This document shows, piece after piece, positions 1-5,895 of a stretch of 10,167 nucleotides of DNA. How positions within the stretch are numbered: the stretch's first letter is position 1; every line of letters starts with the position of its first letter. The notes under the pieces are model-generated. The model did no database searches and was not told where the DNA came from. It saw only the letters and a program-made list of their open reading frames with translations. A program made the translations under genes and the position numbers. Origin of the DNA: Pseudorhodobacter antarcticus (lineage in GTDB: Bacteria; Pseudomonadota; Alphaproteobacteria; Rhodobacterales; Rhodobacteraceae); the NCBI GenBank assembly GCA_945897655.1, contig CAMDHB010000095.1:1-10167 (forward strand). Reading direction: 5' to 3'.

Positions 1-1
1 C

Positions 2-475
2 GCCTCGGTGCAACTCGCCCACCATTTCGGCGCCCGCGTGACTGGCGTCTGCTCGGCCACCAATGCTGACCTTGTCCGCTCCTTAGGCGCAGCCGAGGTC
101 ATCGACTACCGCAGCCAAGACTACCGCACCCTCGGCCAACGCTATGACATCATTGTCGATTGTGTGGGCAATGCCACCGCCGAAAACAGCCACCCCGCCC
201 TTGTCCCAGGCGGCCGCCTGTGCCTGATTATCGCATCCCTCGGCTATCAACTGACCGCCGCCTGGCATTCCCGCCGCACCGGCGTCAAGGTCATCGCCGG
301 CGTCGGAAATGAGGCCCCAGCCGACCTTGCCCTGCTCGCCACCCTCGCCGCCACCGGCCCCATGGGCCCTCATATCGGCGCAACCTTTCCCTTTGCCGAC
401 ATCGCAGCGGCCCACGCCCTGACCGACACGGGCCGCAAACGCGGCAACACTGTCATCACCTTTGACCGAGGCTGA
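2..475 (+). CDS. Medium-chain dehydrogenase/reductase (zinc-type alcohol dehydrogenase or quinone oxidoreductase-like), C-terminal part
   Basis: This is the last 158 codons of a gene whose start lies before the window; the frame is open from base 2, so the GTG at 8 is an internal valine codon, not a start. The protein begins inside the Rossmann fold (VQLAHHFGARVTGVCS, the helix and second beta strand after the nucleotide-binding glycines, which are off the edge). It continues through a strand with acidic residues (YDIIVDCVGN), a GGRL turn and the family's typical ending AAHALTDTGRKRGNTVIT. That ending is characteristic of NAD(P)-dependent alcohol dehydrogenase and quinone oxidoreductase-like members of the MDR superfamily. 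The substrate cannot be told, and the zinc ligands, if any, would be in the missing half. It stops with TGA at 473-475 and faces proS tail to tail. Confidence 0.85.
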   Translation, partial: ASVQLAHHFGARVTGVCSATNADLVRSLGAAEVIDYRSQDYRTLGQRYDIIVDCVGNATAENSHPALVPGGRLCLIIASLGYQLTAAWHSRRTGVKVIAGVGNEAPADLALLATLAATGPMGPHIGATFPFADIAAAHALTDTGRKRGNTVITFDRG

Positions 476-524
476 CCAAGATGGGCAAACCCCGCCCGTT
501 GGCCAAAGGCCAAAGCGCGGGAAC

Positions 525-584
525 TGCCCATCCTACAAGGGGCAAATCATCGCGCTCTTGTAGGATGGGCACTCTGCCCATCCT
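525..584. repeat. Three-copy inverted repeat (TGCCCATCCT / AGGATGGGCA) able to form alternative hairpins
   Basis: Arms 525-539 (TGCCCATCCTACAAG) and 557-571 (its exact reverse complement) make a 15-bp perfect inverted repeat around a 17-base loop. A third copy of the first ten bases, TGCCCATCCT at 575-584, also pairs perfectly with 562-571, giving a 10-bp stem with a 3-base loop. The middle arm can therefore pair left or right but not both. A degenerate fourth piece, AGATGGGCA, is at 479-487. The element lies between two convergent genes, where dispersed palindromic repeats and bidirectional transcription stops are common. No T-run follows on either strand, so a classical intrinsic terminator is not supported. 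I believe similar GTAGGATGGGCA motifs are dispersed in related genomes, but that is from memory and unchecked. Confidence 0.75.
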
Positions 585-598
585 GATCCCGCCCGTGG

Positions 599-619
599 AA
601 AGGCGCGCTTCAGCACGCC
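599..619 (-). terminator. Candidate intrinsic terminator of proS
   Basis: Read on the minus strand, this starts 7 bases after the proS stop: GGCGTGC, loop TGAA, GCGCGCC. It forms a 7-bp stem with one U-G wobble and a tetraloop, followed directly by TTT. The U-tract is short, so termination may be weak or assisted. Confidence 0.45.
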
Positions 620-625
620 AAAGCC

Positions 626-1963
626 TCAGACACCCTCGTAAATCGCCACGATCTTGGCCACCGCCGCCTCGGCCGTCATCTCCTCAGACACGCCCGTGCG
701 GCGCGAAGTGACCTCGACCACCCCATTCGCCAACCCACGCGGCCCGACCGTGATCCGCCACGGCAACCCGATCAGGTCCATCGTCGCAAACTTGGCCCCG
801 GCGCGTTCGTCGCGGTCGTCATACAGCGCCTCCAGCCCCTTCGCGGCCAGCGCCTTGTACAGCCCCTCACAAGCCGCATCGGTGCCCGCATCGCCCTGCT
901 TCAAGTTCACAATCCCCACCGGGAAGGGCGTCACCCCTTCCGGCCAGATGATGCCTTTGTCATCGTGCGACGCCTCGATGATCGCCCCCAGCAGACGCGA
1001 CACGCCAATGCCATGCGACCCCATCTCGACCGGCGCCTTCGACCCATCCGGCGTCACAACCGTTGCCCCCATGCTGTCGGAATACTTGGTCCCGAAGTAG
1101 AAGATCTGCCCCACCTCGATCCCCCGCGCCACCTTGCGCCGCTCCTCAGGAATCGCGTCAAACAGCGCCGCGTCATGCGTCTCATCCGTACGGGCATAAA
1201 GTGTGGTGAATTCTTCGCAGATTTTCGCCACCTGGGTCCGGTCGTCATAATCGACATCCCGCGCGCCCAGCTTCAACTCGGTCACGGCGCTGTCAAAGAA
1301 GACCTCGCTCTCACCCGTCGCGGCCAGCACCAGAAACTCATGCGTGTTGTCGCCGCCAATCGGGCCAGACGCCGCCCGCATCGGAATGGCCGTCAGCCCC
1401 ATCCGCTCATAGCTGCGCAGATAGCTGACCATGTGCCGGTTATAGGCATGCAGCGCCGCCGCGCGGTCGATGTCGAAGTTATAGCCGTCCTTCATCAGGA
1501 ACTCGCGCCCGCGCATCACGCCGAACCGGGGCCGCATCTCATCGCGGAACTTCCACTGGATGTGGTACAGCGTCAGCGGCAAATCCTTGTAACTCGTGAC
1601 ATGGGCACGGAAAATATCCGTGATCATCTCCTCGTTCGTGGGCCCGTACAGCAAATCACGCCCCTGCCGGTCCTTGATCCGCAGCATCTCTTCGCCATAA
1701 TCGCCATAGCGGCCAGACTCGCGCCACAGATCCGCCGGTTGCAGCGTCGGCATCAGCAGGGGGATATGCCCCGCCCGCTCCTGCTCCTCGTTCACAATCG
1801 CCTCAATCCGCCGCAGCACCCGCAGGCCCAGCGGCAACCACGAGTATATCCCCGCCGCCTGCTGCTTGATCATCCCCGCCCGCAACATGAAGCGGTGCGA
1901 CACGATCTGCGCATCGGCAGGGTTCTCTTTCAGAACGGGCAGGAAATAGCGGGTCAAACGCAT
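626..1963 (-). CDS. proS: Prolyl-tRNA synthetase, short alphaproteobacterial form without the inserted editing domain
   Basis: The 445-residue enzyme charges tRNA-Pro with proline using ATP in the cytoplasm. Class II aminoacyl-tRNA synthetase signatures are clear: the motif 1 region around SWLPLGLRVL (41-50), TNEE (109-112), motif 2 from FRDEMRPRFG to FLMKDGYNF (139-163), and motif 3 GSHGIGVSRLLGAIIEA (315-331). The anticodon-binding domain follows (about 345-445) with YDDRDERAGAKF. Bacterial-type ProRS such as that of E. coli carries an insertion of about 180 residues between motifs 2 and 3 that hydrolyses Ala-tRNA-Pro. Here that stretch is far too short for it, as is usual in alphaproteobacteria. 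The frame is open for 86 further codons upstream (ATG at 2221), but that extension lacks conserved sequence and overlaps the divergent gene. The start chosen gives the expected MRLTRYFLP N-terminus, with AGAGGA 7 bases upstream. Confidence 0.96.
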   Translation of the reverse strand: MRLTRYFLPVLKENPADAQIVSHRFMLRAGMIKQQAAGIYSWLPLGLRVLRRIEAIVNEEQERAGHIPLLMPTLQPADLWRESGRYGDYGEEMLRIKDRQGRDLLYGPTNEEMITDIFRAHVTSYKDLPLTLYHIQWKFRDEMRPRFGVMRGREFLMKDGYNFDIDRAAALHAYNRHMVSYLRSYERMGLTAIPMRAASGPIGGDNTHEFLVLAATGESEVFFDSAVTELKLGARDVDYDDRTQVAKICEEFTTLYARTDETHDAALFDAIPEERRKVARGIEVGQIFYFGTKYSDSMGATVVTPDGSKAPVEMGSHGIGVSRLLGAIIEASHDDKGIIWPEGVTPFPVGIVNLKQGDAGTDAACEGLYKALAAKGLEALYDDRDERAGAKFATMDLIGLPWRITVGPRGLANGVVEVTSRRTGVSEEMTAEAAVAKIVAIYEGV

Positions 1964-2126
1964 GGCAGGTCCTCTTCGGCATGGCTTTGGCGTTCCTAGC
2001 GGCAGAATGGGGGGCAGGCAAGCGACGTGGCGGCTTTGCCGAAAAAACCGGCGGCGCTTAAGAGGTTCGCAAGCTTTTCGGCCCAGTTTGTCGCCAGATC
2101 TGCATCTGGATGGAAGGACACCTCCC
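1964..2126. promoter_or_regulatory. Divergent intergenic region between proS and the chemotaxis receptor gene, with weak promoter candidates
   Basis: Both flanking genes must be started from this 163-bp stretch or from further away. For proS (minus strand) the best candidate is TTGCCT at 2021-2016 and TAGGAA at 1998-1993 with a 17-base spacer, which would give a leader of about 24 bases. For the receptor (plus strand) TTGCCG at 2036-2041 and TAAGAG at 2059-2064, also 17 bases apart, is the best I find, and it is poor in the -10. No convincing sigma-28 flagellar-type promoter is visible. Ribosome-binding sites at either end are good: AGAGGA for proS, and AAGGA at 2114-2118 for the receptor. 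Confidence 0.3.
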
Positions 2127-3950
2127 ATGATCAAAAGACGCTTTGGCCTGATAAAGAACTTTTCCATTCCGGCCCGGCTGCACACCGCAGGCTTCTTGGC
2201 ACTGATCGGCATCGCGGTCACCTGCTATGCTGGTTACTATGGGCTGCAGGGCAGCAACGCGGGTCTAGATGCCTCCATCACCGCCACCAATGCCGTGATG
2301 AACCAAAAGCAGGCCGACATGATGCATGATGCCCTGCGCGCCGATGTCCTTTACGCCCTGCAAACCGGGCCCGAAGGCGGCCAAAGCGTGAAGGAGGAGA
2401 TCAAGAACGACGTCGCGGCCCATATCGCCGAGTTTGAGACGTCCTTTGCCAATCTGGACGCGCTGGACCTGCCCTCTGACCTCCGCGTCGCCATCGATAA
2501 CGTCAGGCCCTTGATCCAGACCTATTTCACTTCTGCCCGCGACGTCTCAGCCACCGCCCTCGCGGACAAGGAGGCCGGGGCAACGATGTTTCGCGCCTTC
2601 ATGGACAGCTTCAGCAAGCTGGAGGAGGAGATGGGCACCTTGGGCGATCTGATCGCGGCACAGGGCAATGACGCTGGCCAACTCGCCTATGACCGCAACC
2701 ATGACCTGATGCAGGTCATCCTGGGGTCCGCCGCCACCGCCGCACTGATCCTGCTGGTGTCCAACCTCCTGATTGCGCGCAGCATCACCAAACCGCTGCA
2801 CCGCGTAAAGAACGCCATCAAGGAGGTGGCGGTTGGCAATCTGGGCGGCCGCCATTCCTCTTTCGACCGGGTGTCCGACCTGAAAGACGAAGTCAGCGAA
2901 ATTGCGAACTATCTGGAGGTGTTGCGCGAACGCTTGCGCGAGGCGATCATGATGGAAGCCGCCATCAAACGCACCCAGGAAGATCAGGCCGTCATTGTTG
3001 CCGCCCTCAGTGTGGGCCTTGAAAACCTGTCCAACGGCAATCTGACCCATCCCATCAACGAACCCTTCTCGGCCGAGTATGAGGCCCTGCGCAACAACTA
3101 CAACCGCACCGTCGAACGGCTGAACCAGACCATGACCCAGGTCGTGCAGGCCTCCCGCTCCATCCGGGCGCGGGCCGATGACATCACCCAAGCCTCAACC
3201 GATCTGGCCCAACGCACCGAGAATCAGGCCGCCACGCTGGAGGAAACCGCTGCCGCCCTGGATGAACTCACCTCCAGCGTCAAAGCCGCCGCAACGGGTG
3301 CCAAAGAGGTGGAAACGATTGTCCAGCACGCAAGGCAAGAGGCCGAGGATAATGGCAAGGTCGTCCTGCGCGCCGTCGATGCGATGAATGGCATCGAACG
3401 GTCCTCCGAACAGATTTCCCGCATCATCGGCGTCATCGACGACATCGCCTTCCAGACCAACCTTCTGGCCCTGAACGCCGGGGTCGAGGCGGCACGGGCC
3501 GGCGATTCGGGCCGTGGCTTTGCCGTCGTCGCCTCTGAAGTGCGCGCCCTGGCCCAACGCTCCTCCGACGCCTCCAAGGAAATCAAAGAGTTGATCTCCT
3601 CCTCCACCCAACTCGTCGGCCGCGGGGTCGAGGCTGTGGGGTCGGCAGGCAAAGCTCTGACCTCGCTGGTCGACCGCGTCTCGCACATCTCAACCCTCGT
3701 CTCGGGCATCGCCACGGGTGCGTCACAGCAATCCATCGCCCTCGCCGAGGTGAACATTGGCGTCACCCAACTGGATCAGGTCGCCCAGCGCAACGCCGCG
3801 ATGGTCGAACAATCCATGACCGCGACCCAATCCTTGCAACAAGAGGCGTTCAGCATGGACAAACTCGTCTCGCATTTCAGCACCAAATCCACCGGGTCCA
3901 AACCGGCGGAGGCCGCCCAATCCCGTCTGCGCGCTGTCGCCGCCGCCTGA
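2127..3950 (+). CDS. Methyl-accepting chemotaxis protein with two membrane helices and tandem HAMP-like regions
   Basis: This 607-residue receptor passes a sensed signal to the CheA kinase and so to motility. A short basic N-terminus is followed by membrane helix 1 (about 21-40), an alpha-helical extracytoplasmic sensor of roughly 155 residues, and membrane helix 2 (about 196-217). A HAMP linker starts at SITKPLHRV (219) and a second HAMP-like unit spans about 287-340 (LSNGNL, 301-306). The coiled-coil signalling domain runs about 341-585 with its hairpin tip at 434-475 (IDDIAFQTNLLALNAGVEAA, then GRGFAVVASEVRALAQRSS). Glu/Gln-rich segments around 365-380 and 550-566 are likely methylation regions. 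The usual alanine of NAAVEAARAG is glycine at 452. The tail ends RLRAVAAA, with no NWETF-type CheR-docking pentapeptide. The ATG at 2127 has AAGGA 8 bases upstream; the frame stays open to 1962, but that stretch would run into proS. The ligand is unknown, and no che gene is adjacent. Confidence 0.95.
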   Translation: MIKRRFGLIKNFSIPARLHTAGFLALIGIAVTCYAGYYGLQGSNAGLDASITATNAVMNQKQADMMHDALRADVLYALQTGPEGGQSVKEEIKNDVAAHIAEFETSFANLDALDLPSDLRVAIDNVRPLIQTYFTSARDVSATALADKEAGATMFRAFMDSFSKLEEEMGTLGDLIAAQGNDAGQLAYDRNHDLMQVILGSAATAALILLVSNLLIARSITKPLHRVKNAIKEVAVGNLGGRHSSFDRVSDLKDEVSEIANYLEVLRERLREAIMMEAAIKRTQEDQAVIVAALSVGLENLSNGNLTHPINEPFSAEYEALRNNYNRTVERLNQTMTQVVQASRSIRARADDITQASTDLAQRTENQAATLEETAAALDELTSSVKAAATGAKEVETIVQHARQEAEDNGKVVLRAVDAMNGIERSSEQISRIIGVIDDIAFQTNLLALNAGVEAARAGDSGRGFAVVASEVRALAQRSSDASKEIKELISSSTQLVGRGVEAVGSAGKALTSLVDRVSHISTLVSGIATGASQQSIALAEVNIGVTQLDQVAQRNAAMVEQSMTATQSLQQEAFSMDKLVSHFSTKSTGSKPAEAAQSRLRAVAAA

Positions 3951-3970
3951 CCAGCCAAGTGTTCCCGTTG

Positions 3971-4014
3971 AATGTCCGGGCCGGGTCCACCCCGCGCCCG
4001 GACATTGCCATTTT
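3971..4014 (+). terminator. Intrinsic terminator after the chemotaxis receptor gene
   Basis: An 11-bp perfect stem, AATGTCCGGGC (3971-3981) with GCCCGGACATT (3996-4006), has an inner 4-bp continuation (CGGG 3982-3985 with CCCG 3991-3994). The hairpin is followed within a few bases by TTTT at 4011-4014. It begins 20 bases after the receptor stop and separates that gene from the cluster that follows. Confidence 0.75.
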
Positions 4015-4101
4015 CCTGGGCTGAGGCAGCTTTCCCGCCACCCGCGCCCTACCAAAGGCCGCCGCCCGTCGATGCTGACTAGGGGTATAGGCCTCCTCCC
4101 C

Positions 4102-4130
4102 TTGCGCCCTGCGCCCTCAAAGGCAATATG
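4102..4130 (+). promoter_or_regulatory. Candidate promoter of the perM-like / hdaA cluster
   Basis: TTGCGC (4102-4107) and AATATG (4125-4130) are separated by 17 bases, which would start a transcript near 4137 with a leader of about 20 bases. The -35 keeps TTG and the -10 matches a TATAAT consensus at three positions, so this is weak. It lies between a terminator and the first gene of a same-strand cluster, where a promoter is expected. The spacer contains a tandem GCGCCCT pair. Confidence 0.3.
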
Positions 4131-4156
4131 GACCCAGACAAAAGCGGAGCGCCCCC

Positions 4157-5233
4157 ATGTCCCTGCCCATGCGTGACCAAGCGAAATACTGGGGCGTGGC
4201 CCTTTTGGTCTTCTTTGTGGCCCTGTGGTATCTGGGCTCGGTCATGCTGCCCTTTCTGGTGGGCGGGGCCGTCGCCTATTTCATGGATCCCGTCGCCGAC
4301 CGCTTGGAACGCATTGGCCTCAGCCGCGTCATGGCAACCTCTGTCATCTCTTTCCTCGCATTGATGATTGTCATTCTTCTGGTGCTCGCCGTCATCCCGG
4401 TTCTGGTCCAGCAACTCACCGCCCTCGTCAACGCCACCCCCGCCATCGCCGCCCGGTTCGAAGCGTTCCTGCGCGCCGCCCTGCCTGAGATGAGCGACAC
4501 GATGACCGTCGTGCGCCAATCCCTGTCGCAAATCGCCAGCGCCATCCAGTCCAAGGGCGGCGCCTTGGCGCAGGGCCTGATCAACTCGGTCCTGTCCGTC
4601 GTCGGCTGGCTGGTCTTTCTGGTCGTCGTCCCCGTCGTCGCCTTCTACCTGCTGATGGACTGGGACCACATGATCGCCCGCATTGACGAACACCTGCCGC
4701 GCGACCATGCCCCGGTGATCCGCCAGCTTGCCCGCGAAATCGACGCCGTTCTGGCCGGCTTCGTGCGCGGCCAGATCTCGGTCTGCCTGACGATGGGGGT
4801 GTTTTACGCCGTGGGCCTGATGCTCGCAGGCCTGCAATTCGGCCTGATCGTCGGCGCCATCGCCGGTGCCATCACCATCATCCCCTATGTCGGCGCCCTG
4901 ATCGGCGGAGCACTTGCCATCGGCCTGGCCCTTTACCAGTTCTGGGGCGACTGGCTGCAAATCGGCATTGTCGCCGCCATCTTTGGCCTTGGCCAGTTTC
5001 TGGAAGGCAATGTGATCACCCCCCGTCTTGTTGGCAAATCCGTGGGCCTCCACCCGGTCTGGCTGATGCTGGCGCTGTCGATCTTCGGCACGATCTTCGG
5101 CTTTGCGGGCCTCCTCATCGCCGTCCCCCTCGCCGCCGCTCTTGGCGTCCTGATGCGCTTTGCCCTCAACCAGTACCGCGTCAGCCCCCTCTACCAAGGC
5201 ACCCCTCGCGGCGATGATGGAGATCTGGAGTGA
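4157..5233 (+). CDS. AI-2E/PerM-family inner-membrane protein, putative permease
   Basis: This 358-residue protein has the AI-2E family layout: two closely spaced helices at about 12-44, a third at about 60-84, and an amphipathic soluble stretch (about 85-138). A helix follows that ends in VVAFYLLMDWD (about 140-170), and then a block of four to five helices from about 208 to 335. The family signatures QFLEGNVITPRLVGKSVGLHP (280-300) and GFAGLLIAVPLAAALGVL (325-342) are present. Members include the AI-2 exporter TqsA, YdiK and PerM, and some act in ion transport, so family membership alone does not show autoinducer export. GGAG at 4146-4149 sits 7 bases before the ATG; ATG at 4169 is a less likely alternative. 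Its last bases overlap the hdaA start, so the two are probably co-translated. Confidence 0.9.
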   Translation: MSLPMRDQAKYWGVALLVFFVALWYLGSVMLPFLVGGAVAYFMDPVADRLERIGLSRVMATSVISFLALMIVILLVLAVIPVLVQQLTALVNATPAIAARFEAFLRAALPEMSDTMTVVRQSLSQIASAIQSKGGALAQGLINSVLSVVGWLVFLVVVPVVAFYLLMDWDHMIARIDEHLPRDHAPVIRQLAREIDAVLAGFVRGQISVCLTMGVFYAVGLMLAGLQFGLIVGAIAGAITIIPYVGALIGGALAIGLALYQFWGDWLQIGIVAAIFGLGQFLEGNVITPRLVGKSVGLHPVWLMLALSIFGTIFGFAGLLIAVPLAAALGVLMRFALNQYRVSPLYQGTPRGDDGDLE

Positions 5234-5895
5234 CCTCGCAACTGGCCTTCGCCCTTCCCGTGGCTGCGGCCTTCCGACGCGAGGATTTTTTTCCCTCACC
5301 CAGCAATGCTGCCGCCCTGACCACCGTCGAAGCCCCGCAAACCCGGCGCCTGCTTCTCATCGGCCCCCACGGGTCCGGCAAAACCCACCTTGCCCATATC
5401 TTCGCCGCCGCCCATGCCGCCGAACCCCTGACCGCAGAGACCATCTCCACCCGCCTGCCCAGCCTTCCGCCAACCGCGAGCATCGTCATCGACAATGCCG
5501 ATGGCTGCACCGATGAACCCGCACTCTTTCACCTTCTGAACCTGCTTGCCCCCGCAGGCCGCCTGATGCTGACCGCAACCACCCCGCCCCGCGACTGGGG
5601 TCTGACGCTGCCCGACCTCATCAGCCGCCTGCAAGCCATGCCGACCCTGCGCATTGACCCGCCCGATGACGCCCTTCTGTCCGCCGTGCTGGTCAAACTC
5701 TTCGCCGACCGCCAGATCATCGTTCCCCCCAACCTGATCCCGTACCTCGTCACCCGCATGGAACGCTCCTGCGCTGCCGCCCGCACCCTTGTCGCCGCGC
5801 TGGATGCCCGCGCCCTCGCCGCCGCCCGCCCCATCAGCCGCGCCCTCGCCGCCGAAGTGCTGGACATGGGGCCCTCCGAAAGAAACCGAGAATGA
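5230..5895 (+). CDS. hdaA: DnaA regulatory inactivator HdaA (AAA+ Hda family)
   Basis: The 221-residue protein resembles the AAA+ part of DnaA without its DNA-binding domain. In the Hda family this protein, bound to the DNA-loaded sliding clamp, stimulates ATP hydrolysis by DnaA and prevents re-initiation of replication. The N-terminus TSQLAFALP (2-10) fits the clamp-binding QL-x-L-x-LP type motif. Walker A is GPHGSGKT (45-52). The Walker B position reads IVIDNAD (85-91), with the IDN of Hda proteins rather than the DD of DnaA. ISRL around R133 is a probable arginine finger, and R185 (CAAARTLVAALD) a probable sensor 2. The start is GTG at 5230, overlapping the upstream stop by 4 bases (GTGA), with TGGAG at 5218-5222 seven bases before it. 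This start produces the conserved clamp motif, which supports it. The neighbours are a membrane protein and ppk. Confidence 0.9.
   Translation: MTSQLAFALPVAAAFRREDFFPSPSNAAALTTVEAPQTRRLLLIGPHGSGKTHLAHIFAAAHAAEPLTAETISTRLPSLPPTASIVIDNADGCTDEPALFHLLNLLAPAGRLMLTATTPPRDWGLTLPDLISRLQAMPTLRIDPPDDALLSAVLVKLFADRQIIVPPNLIPYLVTRMERSCAAARTLVAALDARALAAARPISRALAAEVLDMGPSERNRE

Noticed and set aside
481..711. 76-codon plus-strand frame after the dehydrogenase gene
   Set aside because: It runs through the inverted repeat and into the 3' end of proS, with Pro/Ser/Arg-rich composition and no domain; its ATG is part of a degenerate repeat copy.
965..1999. 344-codon plus-strand frame opposite proS
   Set aside because: Arg/His/Pro-rich shadow of proS with no recognisable family.
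1964..2221. 86-codon N-terminal extension of proS
   Set aside because: It would overlap the divergent receptor gene; the ATG at 1963 gives the conserved N-terminus and a proper ribosome-binding site.
4104..4117. Tandem GCGCCCT pair upstream of the perM-like gene
   Set aside because: Only two 7-base units in GC-rich DNA, with no further copies; chance is an adequate explanation.
4157..5233. Reading the AI-2E-family protein as evidence of quorum sensing
   Set aside because: The family is functionally broad, and no luxS, lsr or related gene is present in the window.
4079..5299. 406-codon minus-strand frame opposite the perM-like gene
   Set aside because: Composition rich in Asp, Gly, Gln and His is the reverse complement of a hydrophobic membrane protein; no domain is seen.
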